A stretch of 64,000 bases of DNA from Isoetes taiwanensis (lineage: Eukaryota > Streptophyta > Lycopodiopsida > Isoetales > Isoetaceae). Location of the stretch: the NCBI GenBank assembly GCA_021234155.1, contig JAJEKV010000005.1, positions 11,282,572 to 11,346,571 of the forward strand, given 5' to 3'. The translations under genes and the position numbers were made by a program. The notes below the pieces were generated by a model, which saw nothing but the letters and a program-made list of their open reading frames with translations, made no database searches and was not told where the DNA came from. This document shows positions 44,700-56,449 of the stretch, piece after piece. Position 1 is the stretch's first letter. Each line of letters opens with the position of its first letter.

Positions 44700-45957
44700 A
44701 AACTGCACTTCTGTACATGTATAACGTGGTAGTTTAGGCGCTGCATTACAGGGGTTTAACCACATGAGTGAGAGAGCAAACATGCAGTATCATTGGTCAT
44801 GTGCTGCAATTGCAGAGATACGATGCTCAACCTGTTCTTTATATAACATGGACTATTTCTTAGGAAAACATTTAAAGTGCCATATTGAATGATGTTATAT
44901 TCTATATGGGAAACTCAACGTATTAAACTGATTTATTTCTGCTTGGTTAAGGACTAACTTGATTTGTTGTTAAAGTTTAGTTGTTAAAACCTTATTAGAA
45001 GGTATAATACATGGAACTTCGATTTAAAAGAGTGGCATTAAAGAGTGGTTGTTGATATGCATTTGAAAGAGTGGCAATAAAGAGTGGTTGTTGATATGAA
45101 GACTAGCAGACTAAATCGACTAGCCTTTTTGCCAAGATCCAACTTTATTGGTTTCAAGACCATTGCCACTTGCTAATGCTTTGTATTTGATATAAGCAGT
45201 TCTTTGCTTTTAGTTCCTTCATTCGAAGGCATTGCATTCGCTTGAATTTTAAATTTAAGACTTGGTATTTGTAAAAGAAGTTCTTTGTTTTTAGTTTCTT
45301 CATTGGAAGTCATTGCATTAGCTTAAATTCCAAATTTGCTCAATTTACTGCACATCGAATGCAGTGCCGATGGCACTGCACTACTTGTAGAAGCTAAAAA
45401 TTCGAAATTATGGGCCGAAATTTTTTATGTACACCATATATTTTGAGCTAGAATTTTTAACACTGAAGCATTCACATAGATAAGCTTGCCCAACTATGGC
45501 TTGCATCAAGCATTGGCATATGTTGAAATACGCACAAAGTGATACATGATTACATGTTTGACAAACTTTCAAGGCAAGAAAATTTATGTCTACCATTATT
45601 AAGATGACATATAAAACGTATTTCGTTATGACTTTCGATAATGTATAAGGAAATTAATATGTCTACAATTTAATATGACGATTATCGTTTTTGTAAAGAA
45701 AATAATATGTCTATAATTTAATATGATGATTATGGTTTGTTGCATTCACAAGCACATGAGTTTGGATGATCACTTTGTATGTTACATAATCACAAGGGCA
45801 TTGATTTGATTTTGTTTGATTTAAATTGATGGATAAGTGTGGCAATATCTAAGTTGACAATTGTAGAACCAACCACACACTCCTTGAATGTTCTATAAAT
45901 GAATATCAACAATATGTAAGTTAGATATTGATATTTTTTTCTTATGACTTGGTCACA
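44700..45957. other. No gene; AT-rich with short duplications
   Basis: GAGTGGCA(T/A)TAAAGAGTGGTTGTTGA occurs twice (45031 and 45068). GTCATTGCATT-type repeats occur at 45230 and 45310. TTTAATATGA(C/T)GATTAT occurs twice near 45670 and 45718. Confidence 0.5.
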
Positions 45958-46015
45958 AGAATAGAATAGAATAGAATAGTTTTTTTATCGTCCACTGAGA
46001 CCAATCGCCCTACTC
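45958..46015 (-). mobile_element. LINE-2-type 3' end, inverted and very short
   Basis: AGAATAGAATAGAATAGAATAG followed by TTTTTTTATCGTCCACTGAGACCAAT is the reverse complement of the CGTGGACG-(n)-TTCTA tail block. Only about 55 bp survive. Confidence 0.75.
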
Positions 46016-46370
46016 ATAAGGCACCACCCTACTCATTGTGGTTTATATTGTGCATATCTTTAGCTCAACTTTTGCATCACATAAAGGCTACTAGTAATTT
46101 AGATGTGTAAGAGGGTGATTATCATGTTATATGAGGAGAGCATACATCCTATTGTATAGAAATTTGTAACTATTGAACACTGCCCAAACTATATTATATT
46201 TGAAAGGAATGATATATTCAACATCTTTATATATACAAATGAGAAAGGGGATGCCTCTTGTATCACCCAAAGTTATAATAATGTCTTTATTAAGGTATCA
46301 CACCAGACCCTTGCAAAAAATAGTCCTCCAACATAGAAAACGGAGGTGTATATACAAATATATTGTGCAT

Positions 46371-47234
46371 TTAGAAGGATGCACCAAAAAATGTTGCAAA
46401 CCATGGATGTTGCAAGACTTCAAAAAATGTAGGCCTTTGTTTTGGTCTACATAACATCGAGTAGATGAGATCCTTGACGACTTCAGACACATTTAGCTCC
46501 TCTAGGTGGTGGCAAATATTATCAACAAGCTCCTCCTCTTCCAAGTGACAGCAAATGTCATCAACAAGCTCATTAATTGAGCACTTACGGGGAAACATTT
46601 GGGTGCCAGACAACATCTCATAAAGAATTACACCTGCGCTCCACACATCAACCTTTGCCCCATAACATTGTAACAAAACCTCGGGTGCCATATAACTTGG
46701 TGTTCCCACAATATCACAGAAGGTGTCTTTATAGTCTATAAATTCTGATAATCCAAAGTCTGCCACCTTTATGTCCATGAACTTTGAGTTTTGTATGTTT
46801 TGCTTCAAAAGAATATTTTGGGGCTTAAGATCTCTATGGATAATGTGGTGGGAGTGACAAAACACCATAGCTTGGACAATTTGAATGAATAGAAACTTGG
46901 CCTCGTCTTCAAGTAGCCTACCTCGATCATTGATGTAGTCGTGAAGGTTGCCCCCCTCGCAAAGATCCATTAGCATGTATACGTTAGAAGCATCTTCGTG
47001 AAACGCCCTGCAAGCCACTATATGCGGATTGGAGGAGAGGCGAGCTCCAATTCTGATCTCCCGGACTACATCACCCCACTCTTCTTCTTCCACCAGCTTC
47101 TTTTTGGAAATAATCTTGCACGCCAATTTTTTTCCAGTTCCCAGATGTTTGCACAGCTTCACTTGGCCCATTGCACCCGCACCCAGTATCTCGTCTTCAA
47201 ATATTTCAATGGAGTTCCCCAATACCATTGCCAT
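46371..47234 (-). CDS. Serine/threonine protein kinase, CAMK-like, intronless
   Basis: The ATG at 47234 gives MAMVLGNSIEIFEDEIL and a complete kinase domain of 287 residues: Gly loop GAGAMGQV (about 18), Lys in LACKII (about 39), Glu in VVREIRIGARL, hinge MLMDLCEGGNL, catalytic loop HRDLKPQN, DFGLSEF, activation end GTPSYMAPEVL, DVWSAGVILYEMLSG and RPTFFEVLQHPWF. All catalytic residues are present. It lacks an autoinhibitory or EF-hand tail, so it is shorter than CDPK or SnRK proteins. The segment ELVDDICCHLEEE / ELVDNICHHLEEL is an internal 39-bp tandem duplication in the G-helix region. Phosphorylation target unknown. It shares a 200-bp divergent promoter region with the gene at 47436. Confidence 0.85.
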   Translation of the reverse strand: MAMVLGNSIEIFEDEILGAGAMGQVKLCKHLGTGKKLACKIISKKKLVEEEEWGDVVREIRIGARLSSNPHIVACRAFHEDASNVYMLMDLCEGGNLHDYINDRGRLLEDEAKFLFIQIVQAMVFCHSHHIIHRDLKPQNILLKQNIQNSKFMDIKVADFGLSEFIDYKDTFCDIVGTPSYMAPEVLLQCYGAKVDVWSAGVILYEMLSGTQMFPRKCSINELVDDICCHLEEEELVDNICHHLEELNVSEVVKDLIYSMLCRPKQRPTFFEVLQHPWFATFFGASF

Positions 47235-47435
47235 CACTTTCGCGCCCTAAGAATGTCGCTCAGACCTAAATGTAGGCCTAATAAATTTTTTTTGCGCGTT
47301 TAACGCTAACGCATGAATAGCCGTCAGATCAAAGATAAACCAACGGCTTAGATTTTGATCCTGGTCTTCCTGTCTCATTGGTCCCGCTTTTGGCGGGATT
47401 CTTGTCGCCTAGAATTGAGCCCCTCGCTCCCATTC
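47235..47435. promoter_or_regulatory. Divergent intergenic promoter region
   Basis: About 200 bp between the kinase start (minus) and the next plus-strand gene, with AT-rich AATAAATTTTTTTT near 47278. No unambiguous TATA box or motif is called. Confidence 0.35.
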
Positions 47436-48009
47436 CGGCTATGGCGATGGAAACTTCATCTATCCTCATACAGATGCTCTGCCCGAAGTAAAACAGACCA
47501 TTCATCTGCCTTCATCTGTTTGGGGTCCTCATTTTGTGATACAAGACCATTCATCTGCCTTCATCTGTTTGGGGTTCTCATTTTGTGATACAAGATGACG
47601 ATGGCAACAGATGGACCATATGTAAGGGCAGCGGCGATCTGCTAAAGGCCAATTTCCACTTCACGAATCCGGAGGTAAAAGTTATGCCTGTGCTGCGAGG
47701 TCAATCTTTGTGGCAGTGCGTCCAACTAGCAGGGCTGGATCGTAACCTTGGTTTGTACTGTTTGGCCACAGTTCCGGAGGCAAGGAGATTTTGTATGTGT
47801 GGAAAGACAAAGGCCCTTTCACATCTGCTGAAGCTTTTCTTGCCCTTGACATTCGAATTCTGCAATTATTTCAAATTGGTCCGCAGGCCTCCACTGTTCA
47901 ATTTCGTGAAGAATATCAACTGGGCGGCCTGCAGATGGGCGATGCTGGGTGGATTTTTCTGTGGCCTGAGCAGTTTTATGTCAAGATAGAGATTTTTGAG
48001 TTCAAATGA
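47436..48009 (+). pseudogene. Unknown protein gene (copy 1), with a 45-bp internal duplication and frame changes
   Basis: The frame from GGCTATGGCGATGGAAAC encodes YGDGNFIYPHTDALPEV and, after a tandem duplication of CATTCATCTGCCTTCATCTG (47496-47590), DDDGNRWTICKGSGDLL and NPEVKVMPVLRGQSLWQ. The C-terminal part is in another frame: GHSSGGKEILYVWKDKG, then FTSAEAFLALDIRILQLF and GWIFLWPEQFYVKIEIFEFK, ending at TGA 48007-48009. I do not recognise the family. A partial paralogue lies at 50339-50720. The sharp C-terminal sequence suggests a real recent gene with one or two frameshifts. Confidence 0.5.
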
Positions 48010-48420
48010 GTCTTCCTGAGTGCTGAAGCTAGGTAAAATCCGAAGCAAGCTATGGCTAGGGCTATGCTTTCTGCGAGGCTAGGCTGCTGAAATAAGTTAT
48101 GGCTATGGCGAGGTTAGGTATGGCTATAGTTTTTAAGGAACGAAGATTTCCATCATATAACAGAAAAACACTCTGATGGCGACGATGCACACAAAGAAGG
48201 TATTAATGCACAAAACCTGTTCTGCATTTCTTCCATTCAAAATTCAATCTGGAGATGTTTTTTTGCAGTCTTACAAGCATTAAGGAATTATCTGAAGCTA
48301 AAGTGATAAAATATGGCCCCACAGTTCACCAAATAGCCCTTCCTTAAAAAAGAGGTTCTTCTTCTTATGGTTCTCATGCAAGCTTTGACAATTGCACTAG
48401 ATAAAATAGAAAGATTGAAT

Positions 48421-50110
48421 GCCATTTTAGAAGACGATGAGACAAATATTCATTAAGCCTCCCTTGAAAGAAGCCAAGCTCGTACAGTGTCCAGAATGTT
48501 ATTGTTTTCAATGCTCAACTCTGATTTTACATTGCCCAGAGGAACCCTAACAGGAATTAGTTATGGTCAATGGTATATAAGGCCACAATCAACACATTGG
48601 TGGTTCCATATGATTTGTGCTTTAATCAGTGCTTTAATCTGATCTAGGTTGCACTGGACATATTTTAACATCGTGGCGGAATGTATATTGTATTGCCATT
48701 GCTCTCCATCAAACAAAGGAGTCAAATTGAAGTTTTTGAAGTTGTTATTGCAGCAATGCTGTTTTGACGTCATTATTGCAGCAATTGGTTTATGCATGTT
48801 TTCCAGCAGTGTTATTTTATTTCAGAATTTTCAGCCATTAACTTCTGTTTTTTGGTCTCACATGTGTATCCATAGTTCAGATGGAAGAATGGACAGTAGA
48901 AAGTATCCGGCATTGTTTGGTACAGCTGCATATCAGTATCAGTACCACTGATTTTGTACATTAAGCTATCACAAACGTAAATCGATATGACAAAATGTAG
49001 CCATCTTTTTTTTAACAATTGCGTAGTGTTGTTCCTATATATAATAATCTTAACTTAATAACTAGTCATCAAAACTCCTTTGGAAATGAAATTGACGTTA
49101 TTGCCCAACATAAGACAGCTGAGACTCTTTCTGCCTTACTTTTGAAACAAACAAATGCCTGAGTAAACACAAAATATGCACCAATTGCTGTTTTCACAAA
49201 CAGAAGTAGGGTTTGCATTATCGTAATAGACTGCATAAACATAGAGCATCTACATCACACCCACAATAGTAATTTGCCATTTTAGAAGATGATGAGACAG
49301 ATATTCATCAAGCCTCCCTTGAAAAAAGCCAAGCTCGTAGAATGTTATTGTTTTCAATGCTTAACTCTGATTTTACATTGCCCAAAAGAGGAACCCTGAC
49401 AGGAATTGGTTATGGTCAATGGTATATAAGGCCACGATCAACACATTGGTGGTTCAATTTGATTTGTGCTTTAATCTGTACTTTAATCTGATTTAGGTTG
49501 CACTGTTTAACATCATGGCGGAATGTATATTGTATTGCCATTGCTCTCCATCAAACAAAGGAGTCAAATTGAAGTTTTTGAAGTTGTTATTGCAGCAATG
49601 CTGTTTTGACGTCATTATTGCAGCAATTGGTTTATGCATGTTTTCCAGCAATGGTATTTTATTTTAGAGTTTTCAGCCATTAACTCCTGCCTTTTGGTCT
49701 CATATGCGTATCCATAGTTCGGATGGCAGAACAGTAGAAAGTATCCAGCATTTTTTGGTACAGTTGCATATCAGTATCATTACCACTGATTTTGTACAGT
49801 AAGCTATAGCAAACATAAATCGATATGACAAAAAATAGCCAAGTTTTTTTTTTAACAATTGCATAGTGTTGTTCCTATAATAGTCTTAAGTTAATAACAA
49901 CTAGTATCAAAACTCCTTTAGAAATGAAATTGACGTTATTGCCCAACATAAGACATCTGAGACTCTTTCTGCCTTACTTCTACCGTGTAAACAAACAAAT
50001 GCTTGAGTAAACCCAAAAAAATGCACCAATTGGTCTTTTCACAAACAGCAGAAGGACTTGCATTATCGTAAGAGGTACGTAAACTTAACTGCATAAATAC
50101 AGAGCATCTA
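48421..50110 (+). repeat. Tandem duplication, unit about 0.85 kb
   Basis: Copy 1 (48421-49276) and copy 2 (49277-50110) both begin GCCATTTTAGAAGA(C/T)GATGAG and stay collinear through CAAGCCTCCCTTGAAA, GGTCAATGGTATATAAGGCC, AAGTTGTTATTGCAGCAATG, ATGAAATTGACGTTATTGCC and TGCATTATCGTAA. Copy 2 lacks short segments. Short frames in them are not conserved. Confidence 0.88.
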
Positions 50111-50338
50111 CATCACCCCCACAATAATAATTTACTAATCCATACCGCTCTTCAAGTGTCGGACAAACGTACAATACCACCACAGATGCATACACAGACC
50201 CGATACAATAAATAATGCATGTGAAAGGCTTCCCATCCCTTTTAAGACCTGCAATCATAGGTTGACAATCATAGTTACATAAAACAACAATGTAGTCTGG
50301 AGCCACGGAGTAGTTACTAACTTCTCTTTGACCTCCTC

Positions 50339-50720
50339 TGGCTATGGCGATGGAGATGGGTCAAGCTTCTCTTCATCGATCCTTATACAGATGCTCTGCC
50401 TGAATTAAAACAGACCATTCATCTGTTTGGGGTCCTCATTTTGTGATACAGATGACGACGGCAACATATGGACCTCATGTAAGGGCAGCAACCATCTGCT
50501 AAAGGTAACCAATTTCAACTTCATAAATCCGGAGGTAAAAGTTATGCCTGTGCTGCGAGGTCAATCTTTTTGGCAGTGCATCCAACTTGCAGGGCTGGAT
50601 CGTTAACCTTGGTTTGTACTGTTTGGCCACAGTTCCGGAGGCAAGGGGATTTTATATGTGTGGAAAGACAAGGCCCTTTCATATCTGCAGAAGCTCTATT
50701 TAAAATCTTGGTTGTTGCTG
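50339..50720 (+). pseudogene. Partial paralogue (copy 2) of the gene at 47436
   Basis: GGCTATGGCGATGGAGATGG, CAGATGCTCTGCCTGAATTAA, CATTCATCTGTTTGGGGTCC, CCGGAGGTAAAAGTTATGCC and GGCCACAGTTCCGGAGGC match copy 1 but lack its internal 45-bp duplication. An in-frame TAA replaces a codon near 50425 and another stop follows GLDR. Similarity ends about 50700 in AAGCTCTATTTA. Beyond this only short broken frames run to 51055. Confidence 0.8.
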
Positions 50721-51400
50721 AATTTTCAGCCTTGGCGAGCCTTAGATTGCTCAATCGGCCTGATACATGCCTATTTACTTTACATCCGAACACTAACAGT
50801 CTTCTAGAGCAGTTTCATGACCTCCATCAAGTTTGGCCTAATCCATTGCAGCCCTCAGTACTTAGCAATGCTCTGCCCCCTTCGAAATTTCCCGTAAAAC
50901 CGGTCAATAATCTGAAGACTGGTTCTGTGATGCCCATCGTTCTTCCCGATTTGCCTAGATCCTTTTTCCTTGCACTATTTTTAGAACCATCACCCCTTTT
51001 TCCTGATCCATTCGGCCAAATCGGCCCTTTCCTTAGGTCGCGACGTTCTGCCTAAGGCAATCTTTTGTCTATAATTTTCCTTTTTGTTAACAATGGTTAA
51101 CAATCCTTTTTGTGATTTGGCAAAGAAAGCGCTTTGCATTTTTACAACGAGGAGGACTTTTGCAATAAGAAAACAGATGAAGGCACTACTCAAACTAGGT
51201 TTGCCAAATCAGAGGACACAACCACATCTTACCATACAGTAAAAACTGAATTTAACGTCACTTACTCGTAGAAAACATATTAATCTTTGAATCTTCATAT
51301 ACAATCACATAGAAAGCCCACCAACGGTGGCCAATTTTCTAGTAATATATATAAGATTATTAGGATGAGGAATTTCATACATACCCTCATCCATGCATGC
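50721..51400. other. No supported gene
   Basis: Continuation of the copy-2 pseudogene flank. Frames at 50570-51055 are read through non-homologous sequence. Confidence 0.5.
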
Positions 51401-51509
51401 CCATGGATGGGCCCCCTAATTCCAATCGTCCGTTATAAGGGCGAGAGGTCAAGATGCGGCCACCTCATAGGGGTGCATGTATGGGTCATGGGTGCTACGC
51501 CATCAGATC

Positions 51510-51700
51510 AAAGGGAGAGGCAAAATCTTGACCGTCCAATGTGGCTGGGATGGTGCATAGAAGGTGGAATGGGGGCTTTTGATCCAGGCCGTTAATGAAA
51601 GAAGGGGGCAAGGATCTTGACCGTTGAAATTTTTGTAACAAAGTGTAGCGAATCTTAGCCATTGGATCAGAATGGGGAGGAGAAATCCTAGCCATTAATT
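51510..51700 (+). repeat. Degenerate repeats of (A/G)ATCTTGACCGT-(n)-AAT
   Basis: AAATCTTGACCGTCCAAT, GGATCTTGACCGTTGAAAT, GAATCTTAGCCATTGGATCAG and AAATCCTAGCCATTAAT recur at about 60-70-bp spacing. This kind of tract is often seen upstream of plant genes or in MITEs. Confidence 0.5.
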
Positions 51701-53488
51701 TTTTTGCAGTTTCTTTATATTGAAGGAGGTGAGGTGGCACTCTTATTTTATAAAAAGGTAGTGAGGTGGCAAAGCATTTGTAGATGGACTTTCTAGGAAG
51801 CTTCCTTTCTTACATTGCCATCAAATGGCCATAACTTGCAATATAGAGGTTGCCTGAAGGGAGGCCCATGCCGTTGGATTCCTCGTCATGAGCTTTCCAA
51901 TGAGTGGTACTTGGCATCTTTCCGTCGCAGTTGGAGCCAATGTCAAAATTTTCCTGAAATCTTGGAATCTTGCAAAGTCTATGGTAATTGAAGAGAATCT
52001 AAGGGAATCTTCACGGCATCTTAGAGAATCTAGAGGAATCTCAATAAAATCTTAGGAAATCTATGGCAATCACAAGCGAATTTTATGTGCAGGTCAGTTT
52101 TCTATTCTCAACTATTAAATGGGATTTGTTTTCAACTATCAAAAGGGGTCTGATGAATGCATGCATCAAAAGGGGTCTAATTTTAACGAACTTTCTAACT
52201 CTAATTTTGGAGCACATAGTGACGCTAAATGTAGTGTAATTTTGACGCACATTTTGACTCTAATTTGGATGCACATTCTGACTCTAACTTTGACGCATAT
52301 TCTGACAGTAAGTCTAACACCTAACAACCCAAATAAGTCGATGCTAGAATGCTAGAATTACTACTCTAATGTCGATGCAGGTGAACTTCACAAGATTATT
52401 TATAAAGTGTCACTTAGCTATGATTTTTATAATTTAATATAAAAAAAACCACTTCCTCAGATATGAATTTATTGGCTCCACTAATGTGATTCTCGAATAC
52501 CCAGCACTTTCAACTAAAAAATCCATAGAGTCTTATAACCACAACTGCTTATACCACCTGTCAATTGGTCCTACACCCAGGCTCCATCTTCAAGTGTTAA
52601 AAATACAATTAACTCATTAGCCTTGGAATTAATAACTTTATATTTCATAATTTCTCAGTTAATTATATTCAACCATTAACAGCATGCATGTTCTTATTAC
52701 TTGTGATTATACTGCCCAACTCTTCATGCTCTGATCTGCTTGACTGCCTAAATTCTTCCATTTTGCATAAGCTTAGATACAATCCAATTCCATCCATAGG
52801 TACTTAGATTTATATTTATCATGCAAACAAAATGACTAAAAGCAACAAATTATCAAGTAAAAACAAAGACAAGAGAAAAGACATAAAATTAAAACATAGA
52901 CATGCTGTTGGGAGTTCTATGCTTAAAGGAGTTCTTATCATCCAGCTTTGGTGTTGTTCTTCCAGCAGTTGCAAGAGACGCTGTCTTATTCCTGTCCAAT
53001 CTATACTCTCATGATAAATTCTAATCATAAATTCTAATCCCAGATCATAAACCAATGATTAATTATGTTCAAGCAACCATCAACTTCATACATCTACTAA
53101 GATCCATATCTCTAGCGAGCATAAAAACCCCAGATGTAAATATTAAAATCCCACCTGAGAATTCTTCATGTATGGACCGCTGGCCCCCTTGCAATTGCTT
53201 GCGCCTCAAAGGATCAGCTTCTAGCTCCAAGAACCAAACTGCAGAAGACTATACATAGTGCAGTCAATTCTGACTCGGCTTCACTCTTTCTCTCATATCT
53301 CCGTCATACAGACGAATTTCGGCCTGATCTGACTCAATCCGGAATGCTAATTTAAAAATCCTTTCAAAAGAAGAAAAATCACATAAAAAGGATCTCTGTC
53401 GCCGAGATATGATCCTCCAAAGTTCGACCACCAAAACTGCCAAGAAATTGCTCCTTCTGCTTTCTTGCTCTGCAAAAGCTTTTTCAAA
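51701..53488. other. No gene; small repeats
   Basis: GGAATCTT-like short repeats lie at 51963-52070. A TTGACGCACATTTTGACTCTAA-like 26-bp array of about four units lies at 52190-52325. The rest is AT-rich; opposed frames at 52819-53055 and 53264-53491 have no motifs. Confidence 0.5.
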
Positions 53489-53539
53489 CATTAGAGTTTT
53501 TTTGAGGTCAAATAAGGGCCTTGTAAGAGTATATTGGGG

Positions 53540-53790
53540 GGGCTGCCACGTTGGATCCCGAACCTACCTTTCCCCCCTCCATACCTAACTTTCACTCTCC
53601 CCTAACCTAACTTCCCCCCCTCCGAACCTAACCTCGTACCTAACTTTGCAATCATTATTTCCTAACGACCACAAAATTTAATGATTACATCTAAGATTTT
53701 CCTTTTCCCACCATCGAGCTTCAGCGCCATCGAGCTTGCCATCGCGCCATAGAGCGCCAACGACCTTGCCATCGCGCCCAAGCATTGTTT
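53540..53790 (+). repeat. CCTAAC-rich and GCCATCGAG-rich low-complexity tract
   Basis: ACCTAACTT / CCCCCCTCC units at 53567-53655, then repeats of GCGCCATCGAGCTTGCCATC at 53715-53785. It lies just upstream of the frame at 53802. Confidence 0.6.
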
Positions 53791-53801
53791 GAATTCGAAT
53801 T

Positions 53802-54166
53802 ATGGCGGATTCTTGCCAGCAAATTTCGCTCTGTTTGTTGGCAAGAATCTTCCTAATTCTAAGCTCTGCTCCGGTTCTCGGTCTTTTGCAACGTCAATGG
53901 CAAAGGTATTTGGTTTGCAAGTTGTCATTACATTCCTTTGAGTGTTCTTGGTTCTAATACTTCTGTTTCAGGATCAAACTAATTCCGAGGGTCAATTTAG
54001 AGTGCAATTGCCAAAAGGATGTCTGCCTTACAGTTGGAAGCAACCAATAGATAAAGATGCATTGCGAGCTTTTGGAGCTATGAATATAGACCTCTGGGCT
54101 AAAGGCCAACTTCTCAGAGACCTCCTCTTCCAATACCTCCTCATTCTCCTCGTTTTCCAGTAGGAG
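53802..54166 (+). CDS. Short spliced frame, possible secreted or membrane-anchored peptide
   Basis: Exon 1 from ATG 53802 encodes MADSCQQISLCLLARIFLILSS, a plausible signal peptide or anchor, ending before a GTATTTGG donor at about 53907. An acceptor TCTGTTTCAG at 53971 leads to an exon with LPKGCLPYSWKQPI and DALRAFGAMNIDLWAK in one frame, or a short CNCQKDVC stretch in the frame that matches the phase. GCAATGAACATTGATATTTAGGC at about 54990 repeats the AMNIDLWA-coding block, so a second decayed copy lies downstream. No family recognised. Confidence 0.3.
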
Positions 54167-54769
54167 CTTCTTTTCTGCAGGATCTATTTGCTCCTCTCTT
54201 TGGTGAGGAGGACATTCTATCGGCGACCTCCACACTTGAAGAACCGGCATCTTAGTTTGACTTATTGTAAATCATGTATGTGTTGAACATAATATCTGTT
54301 GTAAAACTTTCTTTGCCTTTTTTACGCGCGATTACTGCCGGGTAGTCTCCTCAAAACCTCCTAATTTGGTCTTGATCAGCCTTGAAATATCTTAATTAAA
54401 GCTTGCATGCTCGGTAAAAGGCAAATCAGTCACATAACATGGTTTTGGTCAGGTCCGACTCTAGCCATGAAGCTATGAAGAATGCCCCTATATGCAACCT
54501 GTTACACTCTACCATAACATCTCTTTGTCGGGCAAAAATTATTGTATACGATGGTTGCATCAACTAGCTCCTCTATCTCCTCCTCAAACTCTTTTGGATG
54601 CTTCGACGAAATTCCATTCTTTCTCTACTATATTATCATACCATGTGCTAAACAACTCCCATGCCTTATCGATTTACTCTTTACCATTCTCGTTGAGCAA
54701 CACCTTGATTTGTGATAGTTTGAAGGTGAGTGCCTTAGTAGCGACTTGATATGCAAGAGTGACTAACAC

Positions 54770-54945
54770 CGTAGCTACTTCTGCGGCGAAAATAACGTTC
54801 CATATTTTTTATGTTATACACAATTTCGCGACCGTGGCTACTTGGTAAAATAACACTTCCATATTTTATATTATACACATTTATGCACCGTGGCTCTGAT
54901 TGCAAAACAACACTTTCTTATTTTATAGCTGCCATACAAGAAGAG
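54770..54945 (+). repeat. About 80-bp repeats with GCACCGTGGCTAC and TTCCATATTTTAT
   Basis: Three diverged units of the form CACCGTAGCTAC, GCGAAAATAAC, TTCCATATTTTATGTTATACAC. Two to three more occur at 55705-55850, flanking the next array. Confidence 0.75.
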
Positions 54946-55130
54946 GTTCAATTGAAGGAGGAAGTTAATGAGGATGCTTTTCATTAATTTAGAGCAATGA
55001 ACATTGATATTTAGGCAATGACAACTCTTTTTGTTTCATTAAATTTTGAGTAGTATTTTGTGAGTTCAAAAAGTAATTTCGTTAGTTATTGTCAAATTGA
55101 CTATGAAAGAGTGGGCACGGTGGTTTCTGA

Positions 55131-55565
55131 TCTTGAAATGCATGTATCCGTCGGCCGTGGACATGGCAAATTCGCGACCGCCCTAAAAAAAAAAAAAAAA
55201 AAAAAAATTTAGGGCGTGAGTTACTGGTCGCGAAATGCATGTATCCGTTTGTTTGTGGACATGGCAAATTCGCGACCTTTGTAACCATGCCCTTTTTTAG
55301 GGCGTGGTTCAAAGTCAGCAAAATGCATGTATCCACGGTACGTGGACATGGCAAATTCGCACTGTAATTACGCCCCTAAAAAAAAAAGTACGAAAAAAAA
55401 GGGCACAGTGGTTACAATGCGAAATGCATGTATTCATTGAAACGTGGACATGGCAACCGTAGTACGCCTAAAAAAAAGAAATAAAGTGTTGCATAATAGC
55501 CACGCGATCTGAAATGCACGTAACCATTGGTTATGGATATGGCAAATGCGCACTGTAACCACGCT
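55131..55565 (+). repeat. Five tandem units with GCGAAATGCATGTATCC and GGACATGGCAAATTCGC
   Basis: Unit about 90 bp: GAAATGCATGTATCC, 6-10 bases, GTGGACATGGCAAATTCGC, ACCGTAACCACGCCC and an A-rich stretch of variable length. One A run is 23 long and pairs with nothing obvious. The CGCGAC / GTCGCG ends are partly self-complementary. Confidence 0.8.
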
Positions 55566-56086
55566 CTTGAGATGGTTAATGAAATACAGATTTGAATCTA
55601 CAACCTGTTCATTAGAAACCTAGAGTCTCAGGCCTCAACCCTAGTGGGTTTCCATGCTGGCATCGGGGTTGGGCCCTTAAATGATCCCATCAAACCTCTA
55701 TTAGTAATGAATTTCGCACCGTAGCTACGTTGCGAAAACAACACTTCCATATTTTATGTTATACATAATTTCGCACCGTGCCTACGGTGCGAAAACAACA
55801 CTTCCTTATTTTATGATATTCATATTTTCGCATCGTTAGCTACTTTAATTTTTATGTTACTTTGAAAGCAAACCTTTCCAATCAATATACAATAGATCTC
55901 CAATTAATCGTCACTTATATTTATATTACATAGATTCATATCACGGATGCAATATATCGAACCGAACCATGTCTTGACTTATCCTGCATTCAGTAGATTC
56001 AGCTCCATCATGAAGTCGGGCACTCCAACCTTCAAGAAATAGACTATCTAAAAAACTATCCACCGACTGTCGGAACTGTAAACATC

Positions 56087-56446
56087 TTGAATAAGGCAAT
56101 GAACAAATCAATTCCTAAATTTGTCTTCACATGCCCGCATAAACCTCCCTTCTCCTTCAATGCCGTAAATATTTCCTGTGACAACTTACTCCGTGCTAGT
56201 AAGACAGAAGTGACATTCAGAGGCCTGCAGTATAGCTCGGACAGGCTGGGCAATGGAAGCTCAATAAGCTTGGATCTTCGTGGAGAGTATTCATACCTCC
56301 AGAACCATATATCCCTTTTCTGTGAGCTGTACTGGTATGCTACCTTCGAACAACAAGGAGCCCATATCTTGGTGAAAGCAATGGAATACACTATTGTGAA
56401 GAGATTGTGTTCTACACATCAGATATACACAAACCTGAGAGAATAG
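56087..56446 (+). CDS. Unrecognised 119-codon frame
   Basis: Open from 56087 (MNKAMNKSIPKFVF) to 56446, containing SSDRLGNGSSISLDL. The opposite strand is open over the same stretch for 111 codons, so the strand is uncertain and it may be non-coding. No motif recognised on either strand. Confidence 0.2.
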   Translation: MNKAMNKSIPKFVFTCPHKPPFSFNAVNISCDNLLRASKTEVTFRGLQYSSDRLGNGSSISLDLRGEYSYLQNHISLFCELYWYATFEQQGAHILVKAMEYTIVKRLCSTHQIYTNLRE

Positions 56447-56449
56447 GAA

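Noticed and set aside
53567-53655. Telomere-like CCTAAC repeats
   Set aside because: Units are irregular and mixed with CCCCCCTCC; not a CCCTAAA array.
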